Shown here one piece after another: positions 46,939 to 59,313 of a stretch of DNA of 64,000 bases. The notes under the pieces are model-generated. The model ran no database searches and was not told where the DNA came from. It saw only the letters and a program-made list of their open reading frames with translations. Location of the stretch: contig MU266399.1 of assembly GCA_021014945.1 (NCBI GenBank), positions 52,142 to 116,141 of the forward strand. The letters run 5' to 3'. The stretch's first letter is position 1. Each line of letters starts with the position of its first letter. A program made the translations under genes and the position numbers. This stretch comes from Leucogyrophana mollusca. Its lineage: Eukaryota; Basidiomycota; Agaricomycetes; Boletales.

Positions 46939-49900
46939 TCATGCCTGCTCCACCAGATAGGGGGAGTGGGAAGTAAGTCTGCAGATGACCTGCTTCAGTA
47001 ACTCCTCCATCGTAGAGAAGCGCTGGTTTAAGGCAGTATGTAGGTCGTCCATTCGCGTCTCGAGGGTAACCAGCCGTTCGTTCAACACTGTAATTTTATT
47101 TTCAATTTCTGAGATCCTTGCTTCCGCCTGGTCGGCCCCCGCAGGCGCATCCATCTGTTCCTGGCAGCGAACCAAAGGATGATCACTGCAATGACCTTCG
47201 CCCCAATGGCCTATGTTCCTAGCATCGCAATCGTCGCAAATGAAAACACCTGTGTCTGGAGATATGTTGGTTGTGGCTCAATCTCCCACTAAGAACGACA
47301 TCCACTCACCACAATCGATGCAATACCAGCAGGGTCGGGATATCAACTCCTGACAGTTGATACAACGGCGGTCGAAGGATTCGTCCAGAGGTTTATCTGA
47401 GGCGGTAGAACCACCATCTTGTGTTTTCGCAACTCCCGCATCCTGATCATCAGCACTTTCGTCCACCTCCCCCTCGGTTCCACTGCCTACCTCGCTGTCC
47501 GATGGCGTGGCATCGGCAGGTGTAACCTTTCGTTCAGACATCGGTTGCAATGCGTCATTTGCACGTTCAACAGCTTCTCGAGAGCGGCGAACCAAAGCGC
47601 CCAGTTCTCGCCGGTGCCAAAACCTCTGAAGTTTCACCATCGGATGCGCCTTTTCGTGGGTGAAGTTCTCGTTCATTACTTCCATGCTGAGGCAACTGAA
47701 GCAGAGGTCGACTTGGTTCCCGAAGTTGGGAGCAACGCATTCGAGGCATATGAGCCGAGTACCGATCATGGTCGTGCTAGGGATCGACACTAAGATTTTA
47801 GCCACATAGTCACGGAGACGACTCGTACCCGCAAGAGTCGCAAAGCAGACCACTAAAATCAAAACACTTCTTGTCAGTTCGCTGATTTAGTGTATCCTTG
47901 TACAATTGACATACCAGTGCACGACTTCTGTGCGAACATCAGATTTCGCAAGCGATTGAAAGAACACAAGGTCAGCTGGTGAAAGAGTCTCTTCTAATTC
48001 GGTGAGTTCCAGGGCTTCCTTTTCGAGATCGACATCGTTGAAGGTGGTATGTGACCAGGCCTGTGCTAGCTCGCGTCGTTTCCATAGTTCTATAAACCGT
48101 TTTCTCTTTTCCATTCTGCCCTTGAAGAAGCTCCAGGACCAAAAACTTCGCCTAATTCGGTGAAGTGTAGCTGCACCTGCAAACTGCCACCGCGCCCGAG
48201 CGCGATTATATCGATACTCTTGACTCGAGTAACGGAATTGTCGAGCGAATGGAGGGCATAACGCGAGATGAAACTCCCCGAGGACCTCATCTCCAACGAC
48301 GCCCCAGTGACCGTCAATCGTCGTGGTTGCAGTGTAAAGCTTGCCTTGGAAAATGGTAGAAGGGGTACCGCTCTTTATAGCGTCTTTTGTGAACCTGACG
48401 TCGTAGCCAGCCTCGTCTTTGCAAGCATCTAGATGACCGACTACCTTGAACGAATCTGACCCGTCAGCGCCGTCCCCAACGAAGGACCCGCCCTCTTGGC
48501 CACTGCGGAGGGTAACATAGAATGAGTCTTCCTCGTGCGCTTCTCCGCGAGAATATGTACCGGTCCAGATGCCTTGAAGTGATGGCTGTCCGGAGGCTAA
48601 AATTCCTTCCCCGCCGTCGATCTCGAAGTCGGGGTCTTCGTATTTCGACCAATCAGCCTCGTGTTCGAGGAGTCCAAGCTTGAGTATGCCAGGATCCACA
48701 TCATCAGATACGTCCTCGCTATCACTGTCATATGAGGAGTCACGGTCCTCGTCTAACTCTATGGCCGCATCGTCTGTTAAAAGCCGAAACTGATAACCAC
48801 TTGTAATTTATCACCACGGCTATTTCAAGAGTCAAAGGGTAGCTCACCATCCCGAATGCAACGTTTTCGAGCTGTGCCATGATGTCGAACCCCTTGTGTT
48901 TGAAATGAGCTCCATTATGCAACACCCGATATCAGTATCGGTGCCCTCGGCCTGATAGTTTTAAGCCGAATATTACTCACCCACGAGGTTGTTTATCCGC
49001 ACGTACACATAGGAGAAAACATGCTCTAGCGACCCCTCAGCCTCCGTCAGATGGTTTTCGGAGAAGATACCCTTGCAGGCCAGTTTGATGATCCGGATAT
49101 GCTGTTTGAGAAGTAGATACAATAGCGGAAATATGTACTGTATGATGCGGGTGTTATCTATGTTTCAAATGCTTGAAATATCACCACACTCACCCGTTCG
49201 ATAGGACCTTGCCCAACGATCAATGTGAGGGTGTTCGGGGCATCAATGTGATAGGCGATGGACTTCAAGTTTTCTTCGATCCTCTGTTGTTCTTCCATTA
49301 TATAGGGACTGATCTTCTCGTTTAGCAGCGGGTCGTAATATACATGTTCGTCACATGCCCTGACGGAAGAGCAAAGCTGCTCAACCCTGAAGATACATTC
49401 GAGATATTGATCGACCATCGATCGATTGGCTGGGAGGACATCCTCGAGGTGGTCATACATAGTCTGTATAACCCGCTTGATCCCTAAGGCGTACCCCCAT
49501 GTGACAGAATGCCATCCTGCATGGGCTAGTCAATTCCGCATCATGATACCAGATCATATGGTGCCCACCAGCTGCCCAGTACGCAAGCCAGTGGGGAAGG
49601 CTTGGATTGAACGGCAAGACGTTTGCGCGCAGACCAGAACGATTCGGTGACTGAACTTACCTCCAGCCTTTGGGACGCGAGCTAGTGAGCGAGTTGGCCT
49701 CGTTAATATTTATAAAACCTGATCCATCCACGTCAAAGCTCTCGAGTATCGGCTGAATCCTTGAGATATTAATGTAGGTTAGAGCCCACCGGTCGTCTGA
49801 CTTCGAGTTAGGGTGATAGGTTGTGAGTGCGATATCGATCATCATGCCCGGGTCGGGGTGGTCATCCGATGGGAAAGGTGACATTGCAGCCACAGGGGTA

Positions 49901-51622
49901 GCAATGACATGTTGGTCGTCGGTTTCTCGGTATTTGTCGACGAAATAATCGTAGAGAGCCAGAACAAAGTGTCGGGCTTTGGCGCTCCCTTTCCAACCCT
50001 GTACAACAATGGAGTCAGGGGGAAGAGGAATAAGCTGAGAAACGACTCCCGACCATTTCTTTCCAGAGTTTATGTAGATCCTGTAGAAGTAGTCAGAACG
50101 GACATCACAGTTATCGAAGTCATACTAACAGGATCCATTAAACGGTCATGGGGCCCAGAAATTACAGCACTTATGATGCGATCGCCTTCTCGGTGGACGA
50201 CTCCGCCCAGCTGCTCCATAAGCTGTTTCTCTTGTACCTTCATTTTTCTGTCGAATAATTCGATATTGCGCGCCAAAGCCTGATCGGGGTCCTCTTGTAG
50301 CTCGGCCCTGACAGTGGCCAGCTCAGAAGATTTAACTCCGGCGGACTTTGGAGATTTGATCGCAGTTGCCGGGGCAGTCGGTTGAATATCCTTCGCCTTG
50401 TTTCGGGTCGCTAAGATGAGTTTTCGCAGTACATCGTCATTATCAATCCATGCATCTGGTGGGCCCTTCGCATCCGCAACGATTTTAGTGAGCTCCTTGG
50501 TAGATGTACGATCAAGACGCTTAAAAATGTCGAGCATGTCGAGCTTCTCATGCACGGCGTGGAGACCTTCGCGGAGCTCTGATAGTGTCCGATTGGCGTT
50601 GTCGATACCGAGGGTGTTGTGGATAGAAAGCGCAAATTCAATCTCTTTGCGTCGATTTGCGAAAATGTCGACAAAACCAGCTAGGCGGTCATCCCATATA
50701 GGTCCTTTAAAGACTTTGGCTGAGGGAAACGAAGATGGGTTCATAATCCACCCGCGGAATGGCGCACAGTAAGACTTCACTCACCAACAAGACTCTTCTT
50801 TGCGTAGGTATCACATAGGCAACCACAATCAGCGATATCTTTCGCAACGGCCTTCATAAGGCCCTGCATACGACCTTCGAGAGTTGTCCCGTTGGGGAAT
50901 TCTTGCCTAGGGTCCCTAACGTAGCGGAGCCTGCAGAGTCCTCAATATGTCTTGCTGTGCACGTGATAGAGTATAGTGACCTACTCTAGAAGAATGGACA
51001 TCATATCCTGCATCTTCACTTTGAGAGCGATGATCTTGCTGTCGTTGTCCCGCTTCTTCAGTCCGAGTGTGACAACAGCCTTGAAAACAAGCACGGCCAC
51101 TGATATTCGTACGTATGAATAAATCGGTCGACGTCAACGAATATACTACTCACCTCCGATGAACGGATGCACCTTGGCAACCTCATCGAGCATCTTCATC
51201 AGAACCTTGCTTGATTCTGCAAAACTACGAATATCTTTTTCAGCTGCCTTCATGTCGGGGGACCTCACGGCATTCGCCATGCTATCTTGGATTGCATCAG
51301 CATTGTTGTTATAAAATTCACTAGCGGTCACATAGTATCCAGAGGATATCGGTTGAGAAACGCGGTCGACTGATAAAAAATAAGGTCGCATGTCAAATCA
51401 GCGGAATGGGACCTAACGGGACCCACCGAAATCATTCAGCTTGTTCTCTGTTTTGGTATACTCCACGGAGCGAGAACTTGCTTCGTATGCCTTGTCAAGA
51501 GCAACCTGCGTAGTTGGGCTGACACTTGGCGAAGTAACGTAAGAATGACCATTGACTTCAAGTCCAGGGAGGTCCGCAGGTGTGATTGGGGATGTCGAAG
51601 ATAAAACTTCAGCCTGTGACAT
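46939..51622 (-). CDS. Large protein: N-terminal helical (MLKL/HeLo-like?) domain, EF-hand, two ZZ-like zinc modules
   Basis: Very large gene, about 1,200 residues over more than ten exons. It starts MSQAEVLSSTSPITPADLPG. Residues about 66-330 look all-helical (KVLMKMLDEVAKVHPFIG, VAVLVFKAVVTLGLKKRDND, KGPIWDDRLAGFVDIFANRR) and resemble, from memory, fungal proteins matched to the MLKL N-terminal/HeLo-type bundle. Near residue 543 is a perfect 12-residue EF loop, DVDGSGFININE, then SRPKGWSLPHWLAYWAAGWH. A beta-rich part (QPSLQGIWTGTYSRGEAHEE) follows. Two Cys/His modules come next: ICLECVAPNFGNQVDLCFSC, and RCINCQEL, WYCIDCG, FICDDCDARNIGHWGEGHC. The C-terminus is a coiled coil (EIENKITVLNERLVTLETRM) ending PYLVEQA. 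Joining exons across 49640-50120 keeps one frame, so I treat it as one gene. Function unknown. Confidence 0.72.
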
Positions 51623-51891
51623 CTCAACTCTGAGAGCCCTAGGCTCCTAGTAACGCAAAGACAAGGGAGCTAGCGAAGTGCGCAAGAAGACCAGTGGCAG
51701 AGATCCCCTCTGATCTCCTAGTGAGCGCTCGTGGGCAAAGCCGCCAGATGACCTTGATATTTATCATCCCCAGCCACCAATGACAGACTCAGATGGGCTG
51801 ATGGGGCGACAAGATGACTTGCTCATGATGCATAGTGTGGGAACCCCTTCTCACACTATTATGAGCGAGTCCCTTCCCGCGTGAAAGATGG

Positions 51892-52367
51892 GGCTGAGCT
51901 GCGCCGGCAGAAGCCTTGTCTGCCAATCGCTTTGATTTGCTAACGGCGGCATATGCCAACTTGCACTGGATATCTTTGACTCTCGGAATAGATCTATGAG
52001 GACCACGATGACAGACAATGTGATACGCACTGAAAGGAGTATATTTGACACTAGTAGTAGGCCATGTCATATTGAGCAGTAGGCGCGAATGGTGCCACCA
52101 AACAGGACATTGACTCCGTTCAATGTCTATGTTGCACTCTCTCAAGGGCATGGTGAAGACAACATTAGAATGTTAAAGGACCCCGACGACACACTGCTAA
52201 CGATACATTCAAGTGAGCATTTGCGGCTCGAAGACGAACAGCTGGTACGTCTTGAAGATATCGATGAGACGGAAGAGTGGTGGCAGTGGCAAGCAGCATG
52301 GAGCAACCGATATCCCTGGGACATCGGAGTATTTGTACGGCTCATTCCCACGGCGACATCCTTTGGG
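51892..52367 (+). repeat. Decayed Helitron-related fragment, copy B, next to the thioesterase gene
   Basis: Matches copy A (11898-12426) in two blocks: 51892-52055 and the 29-bp identical block 52339-52367. Between them, 52089-52270 encodes the tail of a PIF1-type Helitron helicase: TPFNVYVALSQGHGEDNIRM, LKDPDDTLLT, SSEHLRLEDEQLVRLEDIDE and EWWQW. Compare LFNLYVALSRSSGRSTIRLL and EDDRLEELNTKTKSWW at the right window edge. The helicase core is missing, so it is a fragment. It ends about 60 bp before the thioesterase ATG. Confidence 0.65.
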
Positions 52368-52426
52368 AGGATACATCTTCTGGGTCACACAAGTCACGCA
52401 TCACCCAACTCTGTTATGCCATCCCA

Positions 52427-53652
52427 ATGTCTCCCTTGGCCTTAGCCAAAGCCCTCCAGGTGGATTTCGACTCGACAAAGGATGGAGTCACAGTTTATAG
52501 TGGCGACCTTGATGGAACCTGGAAAATTGGGTCGTGAGCCCTCTCATCTTTGCTCGCTACCGTTTCTTGTTCTGAAGGGGTTCACGGTTTCGTAGGATCC
52601 CCCAAGGAGGCATGTATACGTGCCCACTTGCCATCGACTCATGCTGAAAACCCTAGGTTACGCATTGGGGGTAGCCCTGGAGGCTTGTATAAAGCACCAG
52701 TCGTCGTCATCTCACCGAGATCCAGTACATGTCACAGCTCACTTCCTTCGCGCCTCGAACGTTGGCAATGTCGAGGTGCACGTGAGGACCCTCAAGAGCG
52801 GCAAAAGCTTCACCAATCTACTGGCTGATATTGTACAGCAGGTGACTATTCTCCTCATTGAAAACTGGTCTTGTTCGGCTGCAACTATTGCCACAGGGTC
52901 GCACTAAGATTACTGTGCATGTTATCTTTGGAGACCTCTCACCCGATCCAACGGAGTCTATCCATCGCACCTTGACTCCTCCGTCCCCATACGCCCGGCG
53001 CTTGCCTTTGCGTTCTCACCCATCATCTGCGACCCCCGACAGCATCAGGCATACTTGGGGGTTTGATAAGTGCCTCAAATGGTCTTTGGACCAAGATATC
53101 CTAGCCCGCAATAACTTGGAGAGTGACAATCGTACCAATAGCGGCACTTTTGGTGGGGGCGGGGTCGAATGGGGCGCGTGGTGTGAATTGACCAATAAAG
53201 ACGACAAGATCACCACGTCTTCTTTACCATTCTTTGGAGACACATTCCAAAATTTACCGACACTCCTCCCAGAGAGTGAACCAGCGAGGAAAGGAACATC
53301 TTCCAGGTCAGTCCGATGCTCTCTTGGAATGAGTACATATTGCTCAAGCTATCGTAGCTGGTTCCCGACGATGACTATAACAGTGGAATTTAAAGCTCGA
53401 ATACCATCTTCACTTGACTATTCTGATCGCACAGTCGGTTTATATTGCGAGTCGCGCTTTCTTGGTGACCCCCAAGGCAGGCATAACGCTCATGTTGAAG
53501 TATGGACTGCGCCCTCCGGTATTGGTGAAGGGGAGCCTATGGACGGATGGAGAGACAAGCAGTACTGCATTGCCGTGGCGGATCAGATGGCTTTGACGCT
53601 CTCTATGGATGTCAATCGTCGTGAGGGAACGAAGGACAAAGTCAAACTTTGA
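52427..53652 (+). CDS. Thioesterase-like (hot-dog fold) protein
   Basis: Fungal acyl-CoA-thioesterase-like protein of the double hot-dog type. It starts MSPLALAKALQVDFDSTKDG and continues TVYSGDLDGTWKIGSVPQGG (family-typical GG motif). MYTCPLAIDSCLKTLGYALG, RDPVHVTAHFLRASNVGNVE and HVRTLKSGKSFTNLLADIVQ complete the first fold. GTFGGGGVEWGAWCELTNKD and MTITVEFKARIPSSLDYSDR follow in the second, then HAHVEVWTAPSG-type strands, ending KDKVKL. Four or five introns. The first 60 bp upstream adjoin a Helitron-derived fragment. The substrate is unknown. Confidence 0.8.
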
Positions 53653-53757
53653 CCTGTCATAATGACATATCCTACATGCCTAGTCAAATACCCTTGGCTA
53701 TGAATTATACATTTCAGTACTCAATGTCGCTACAGTTGTGCAGTGAACCCTCTGTTT

Positions 53758-56083
53758 TCAAAAGCCGCCTTTCCCGCGGACTCTCGCGATACTACCCTGT
53801 ACACCTTTGACCACACCTTTGAAGCCACTCGTCACCCCAGTCGAGTCTGTCAGTTCATTCCCATCCGTGTCACGGTATATACCGTCATTACCAAGTCGAT
53901 GGTATTGTGTGTTCTGGTTCCGTCGTATGCCATCGCGCCACTCCCGACACACAGCGGGGCTGTCAATCATGACATTGACTTCCTGGCTGTGGAACCATGA
54001 TTGCGTGTCTAGAAAAAGGTGATATCTTACATTTGAAACCCGCATGAACGAAAGCCATTGTGCACGCACCCTGGTTTCCATTGCCCTGGATGCCAACAAT
54101 GTCGTCGACGATCATGAGTTTTACCTACACGGGATAAGCTGTCCATAAGGAGGCATAGTAGTCAACACGGAAACACGCACATGGCAGTTTCGCTTCTGTG
54201 CAGATGCGTTGATAGGTTTGATCTGGTCCTTTCCTGAGATAGCATACGTGACGGTGTGCACCACATACCACAAGATCGGCCACGTACCAGTATACCAGTA
54301 AAATTTGAGATTGTCTTTCTCCTCATCCTTCAACTGCGCAAACATCCTCTTCGAGACAACTTCATTCGTACCGCCTTGGCCCGGTAGGACTTCACCGCCG
54401 TCATTGAAGCCGACATCAACATACAAAGTACACTCAATACCGCGCCTCACAGCATTCAGCACGCCCTCGACAACAGGCACTGCGTTGAAAGTTGGGGATT
54501 GGATAAAGACGCTCTTCTGCGCATATTTTAACGCAGCGAGCCACGCTGCGTCCTGTGCGTTATGGAGGCCACTTGAGGGGTTCCCGGGCTTACCATTCGG
54601 GGCACGATTTACCAAGACCATCGGACACTCGCCATGGGGAGCATGCAGAATGTGTGGAGTATATTCGTCGGAGGGGGAGGTGGGTACTTCGTATGCCAGC
54701 GTCGCCCGAGTGTCTGGTTGATCGCCCGCGTCTAGTAGAATGTGAATCTGAAAAAACTTTCGAGATTGCGATGCGGACAGCTTACTGAGATGGTCCGTGA
54801 TGGTCTGGTAGGTCCCTGAAACGAATGGTTTCCCTTCGTTATCAGGAGCAGAGGTCGCTACTTTGCCTTCGGGACCCTCCCCAGCATGGCCATCGGGCAC
54901 ACCACCGGCTTCTTGTTCGAGCTTCTTAAACAGCTCTGCGCCCTTGCTGCCATCCAGGTTTCGAGTCGTTGCATATTCATTATCCATTCCGAATTTGTAG
55001 CCACCCACAGGCGGCTGATAGGGGTCACCCAAGCGAGCCAAGGGCGGATGCATTGGTCTGAACCAGCTGATCAACGCCATGTCGTATAAGCTATCGACAA
55101 TAGGTCCTTCGAGATGCGTCATCATCTCCATGTTTGCGCGATCTTGAATATTATTCGAGCACAACAGAGCCATTTTGCGATCAACAATCATGAATTTGGC
55201 GTGGAAGGTCCCTAACATCGGCCTGAGATTATGTCAGTCCGCGATCCTCAGAGCATCGATGGTGAACGTACTGGTGGAAGTTTACGAGTTCAAAATCGAG
55301 CCATGGCATTTCGCTTCGCTTGGGAAGCTTAACCTCCTCTCCGATCCATTCATCTTCCTCGACGACCACATGACTTTCTGTGAGCATCTTCAAGTTGGCA
55401 CGGTCATATAGCATCTTTACGACAACTTTCTTGCCCCTCTTCTCGGCGCGTTTCGAAAGCTCGATGAAGGCGTCGCATATTTTGGAAGCAGATTTGGACG
55501 CTTGCCAGAAGTTGGTAGCGAGGAATACCTCGTGCTCCGCCCTGATGATACAATCATAATGGTGTTGGATGATATCCGGGATACTATACTCGACTTCAGT
55601 TACTGTCGATGCAACAGGGCGGTGTGGCTCACACTGAAATTATGGTGAGGTTAACCACTCCTCGCGACCCAAGAAGTGGAGGAGAAACAAGCCCAGCCCA
55701 GGGATTTGTATCAAGGGTACATAAAACGTCGAAGTAAATCTAGGCGAAATCGTAAACAACCAATCCCCCGAGGACATTGTAAGGCGCACCTTTAGGAACA
55801 AATCGCTTGGCCTTGCACCAAACTGGCCGCACTCTGCGGCTCTGTCGAGGTCTTCTTGGCTGGGTTCAATGGTCTGAATTCGGTTGATCTCGTTAGCATT
55901 TCCTCCTTGAAACATGCCCAAGAATGTTTCGAAGTAGCCGCCGGACCCGATTGGCTTCTTGTGGTGTTCATCATAGAGAGCCTTGGCGAGATGCCCGGGT
56001 GAAGACTTGGGATTGGCTGCGAAAGCGGCGGTGACGGTATTGTGCGAGTGCGTAAGCGAGAAAGCCTTTTCAGAGATGGCCAT
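53758..56083 (-). CDS. Phospholipase D-like protein with two HKD motifs
   Basis: Member of the phospholipase D superfamily, which hydrolyses or exchanges phosphodiester bonds. It starts MAISEKAFSLTHSHNTVTAA. The first half has HEVFLATNFWQASKSASKIC and HAKFMIVDRKMALLCSNNIQ (first HKD, H-x-K-x4-D). The second half has KYAQKSVFIQSPTFNAVPVV, GIECTLYVDVGFND and HVKLMIVDDIVGIQGNGNQD (second HKD). DTQSWFHSQEVNVMIDSPAV and a basic tail ending GKGGF close it. Intact, with a family-typical order. No PX or PH domain and no signal peptide, so it is not the Spo14-type PLD1. The gene is convergent with the thioesterase gene. Confidence 0.9.
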
Positions 56084-56622
56084 CGTAGAATGCTAAGAGA
56101 TACAAGACTATACAGTTTCATCCGCATCACTTGTCTTGAAGACTGCGCTCAGGCCCCGGATTTGCTGGGGCTCTAAATAGATCCTATGACGACAACAACT
56201 GTCTAGGGGGCTCCGCACAGCTTGCCGCGGGCGGTGTCGCAAGTATACCCTCGATGGGCTAATTCTGTAGGTTTATACGTCAATCTGCGGTCAAGCATCC
56301 ACATACTTAAGACTCCAGGTCCAGGATCGCAGACTGGACGACTCGAACGGAGAAGAAACAGTTTTCTCGAGCCAAAGCCAATCTAAGCCCAAAAAACTTG
56401 AAGGGTCCCGGATAAACCGCAAATAAGTAATAATTTGGCGCAAATTTGGCGGGAACTGCCATGACCCTCAGTTCGCATGGACTTATCTTTGACTTATCTT
56501 ATCTCCCTTTCTCTTCCTCACCGTGATCACGTTCCCACAGGTCCATAAGTCGACTCAGTCGAGGCTGTTTCGCTCCACCGACGACTTAGCAGCGCTAGTA
56601 TCCAGCTAACATATATATCTTG
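56084..56622. promoter_or_regulatory. Divergent intergenic region between PLD-like gene and BTB copy 2
   Basis: About 540 bp with a TA-rich TATATAT just before the BTB start (56612-56618) and a short near-repeat GACTTATCTT at 56480-56500. Presumed promoters. Confidence 0.4.
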
Positions 56623-57913
56623 ATGGCGCACCTACCCTCCGAAGTATATCTTACAAACACGTTTATGCACTCCGGAAACGTCAGTCCATCGACGCCGAAA
56701 CTTCAGCTTCAGCTATCCATCCCCATACCCGCCCGCGACCCAACCTACTACATCTCAGATGGAAACACGGTTCTGCTTGTTGAGAGCACCCTATTTAAGG
56801 TTCGGGCTCCTTCCTGCCATATGAAATGAACGTATATCGTCTGATGGTTGACTTCTCCGACCAGGTGCACCGGTCCATACTGAAGAACGACAAGTCGACT
56901 TTTGACAGCATGTTCTCCTTAGATTCAGACTTGCGTTCCAATTCGGATGCGAGTAGCTCGAGTGTGACTGTAGGTCCCGAGGGGGAAAGCGACGACAACC
57001 CCATTAGGCTCCAAGGCGACACCGCAGATGAGTTCCGTGCCCTCTTGTGGGCCTTGTACGCTACGTACGTACGTTCGAGCGCTTGTCCGCCGTTTTCAAC
57101 CAACCAAGTCAGGCTCATGTCCCGTGTTTCAGTCCACCCGATTTTGAGCGCGCGGTATCCCCTAAATCTAATAATCTCCTCCAACTATTCAACCTCGCAC
57201 GAATCACCCACAAATATGAATTCCATGCCATCGAGCGGTGGACTCTAGACACACTCACGAAGCGCTATACAAGCTCCGACCCGCCATCGTCGATTGACGA
57301 TCCCCACGAACCAAGCCTTGTCCAGCTCACCGAGCTTGCATCGCTTTGTGAGAAACGTGCTCTCCTTGATGCCGCAACTAAGCGGTGGAAGCGTGTCATT
57401 GCTTCAGGCAAAGATATCGCACTTGCCATTGGAGTTGCGGAGCGACATAACATGCGGGCTCTTCTTGGGCTTGCATATTATACAATGATGCTCCAAGGTC
57501 GTGAGCAGTGGGACGCCGACATGCTGCTTACACGCGCTCAGCGTATACGTCTCCTCTCCGGACACTACGCCCTTGGTCGCCTTGGGGAGCGGATACCGAA
57601 CGAGCCTCCCTCTCTTGCGCACAGCCCGCGATGCGCTGGTGGTGCACAAGTGCGCTGTAATCAATCATGGGCTGCACTCTGGCGCTCGTTGTTGGAAATG
57701 GGACGTCAAGTGTTGCCGCTGCAGTATGCAGATGTGGTGGGAAAGGTAATGATGGCAGAGAGCGTGGTCAAGGCATTGGTAGATGGGAATATACCGACTC
57801 AGGGGATGCTGGATGGGATGCCGTGGTGCAAAGACAACGCACTTGCGGCAGCTGCGGGGAAGGTAAAGGAACTCCAGGAGACTTTGGCGGACTATTTCAC
57901 AGACGTTGTGTGA
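56623..57913 (+). CDS. BTB/POZ-domain protein, fungal type (copy 2)
   Basis: Starts MAHLPSEVYLTNTFMHSGNV. The BTB block reads DPTYYISDGNTVLLVESTLF, then VHRSILKNDKSTFDSMF and NPIRLQGDTADEFRALLWAL. The helical C-terminal half has LLQLFNLARITHKYEFHAIE, LVQLTELASLCEKRALLDAA, HNMRALLGLAYYTMMLQGRE and RLLSGHYALGRLGERI, ending ETLADYFTDVV. Two introns, both within or just after the BTB domain, as in copy 1. It shares the order and many residues of the 22518-23921 protein, so the two are paralogues. Confidence 0.85.
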
Positions 57914-59313
57914 TCCCGTTCACCAGGTGATTGTGGCTGTTTTGGATATACGTCTTTGTTCCCTTGCGGGGCAGTGCGGCTATTGTGGGAGGCCCGCCCA
58001 AGCTGCGCTTTTCCATTCTGCAATTCGAGGGAGTCATAGAGACGGATAATGTTCGTGTCTTGATACGCGCAATGAGAAAAGAGGGCGCCGACTCCATGAG
58101 AGTTGGAGGCAAGTAAGGGGTTGGCTGTGCCAGAGGGCAACTGCGATGGAGTCTCGTGCACTCTCGTGATAACATTGAGGAACTTGGTGAAATTTATTCC
58201 AGGCGCGACCCTCTGGACTTGACGCTTGCCTCCCCCTGCTGGTTCCTCATATTCCCTCAGAGGGGCCACCGTTTTTCGGCAGTTTGCGAGCTCTGATCTG
58301 CAGTTTGCCAAATCCGGAATGCAGCCTATGTTTGCTATCACGGGCGCTTTGATTTTCTCCAGCTCCAGTGCTGCTGACGCACCTTCGCAAATCTACCTGA
58401 ATCCGCCACAAAGGAGAGCTCGTCTTTTCACGCTCTATCACCGGCGCAGGGATGGAATATTGCCGTAAACCTGTGTCGTGCGACCTTGCGCACAACTAGT
58501 CCTCGTGCCTCCGAGGCACTCCAGACTGGATTACTCTGATATTGATGCTGGTGTGCTTCCATCGATATTTGGGCTCCAACTATTTTCAGCAAGTGCTGGG
58601 TAATAGGTATAGCCACTCAGCTACTCTTTTGCGTCTGGTTCTCCTCCGGTTCTGCCCCTTCCCGAACCTATCTTTGTGCTTTCTCGCTTCCGAGCCTTTG
58701 CCGCAAAGCTACATTTATTGCGCAATATTATATCGATTATGGGGCTAGCAGGGAAGGCTGTCACTCGCCTTGTTCTTACCATCGCTCTGGACGGGTCTTT
58801 CTCGAATCGTCCACGAAAGGGAAAGATGATTTATCCCGCATGGTCTTCTACCGCAGCTTTCTATGCCGGATAGGATACGCTTGGAGACCATGCAGACACT
58901 ACATTGTGCTCCTCAGATGGACTCCTCGTTTTCATGGTGAAGTGCATCACTCCGTTGCGTCATCAACCTTAATCTCCCAACCAAAGGGCAACTTGGGTCC
59001 ACGCTCCGCCTCTACGCAACCGTGGCCAACTTCCTCCGGGTTCATTCCCAGCACTGTCATTTGCCTTTCTTGAAGAAGCAGGACAGTCTGATTCGAGAGC
59101 TGTTTATTTCTAGTGTCACCCAGCGGTCTGTTGGTTCTTGCCCCTTAGGAGCCACCGCACCAACACGTCCCGGTTATGACGACAGGGAACCCATCCCAGC
59201 AAGGTATTCTCTGTCAATCGTCTGACGTATATAAAGGGAGATGATTCTGAGCAACCTCATATTCGCTCCCCCCCTTCATATCATAACTCAGAACTTGAAC
59301 AGACTTTGCAATT
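57914..59313. other. Long intergenic region upstream of the aspartic protease, one weak open frame
   Basis: About 1.4 kb. A minus-strand frame (58341 down to about 57920, ~140 codons, with a short LANCRSELANCRKT repeat near its start) has no known motif and runs into the BTB gene's 3' end. I cannot call it a gene. A TATA box is at 59228-59236. No repeat family recognised. Confidence 0.4.
59228..59236 (+). promoter_or_regulatory. TATA box of the aspartic protease gene
   Basis: TATATAAAG about 86 bp upstream of the ATG at 59314, followed by a C/T-rich leader. Spacing is typical for a highly expressed fungal gene. Confidence 0.65.

Noticed and set aside
57892..58341. 149-codon minus-strand frame
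   Set aside because: No motif, signal or plausible promoter; overlaps the BTB gene 3' end. Left as unannotated intergenic sequence.
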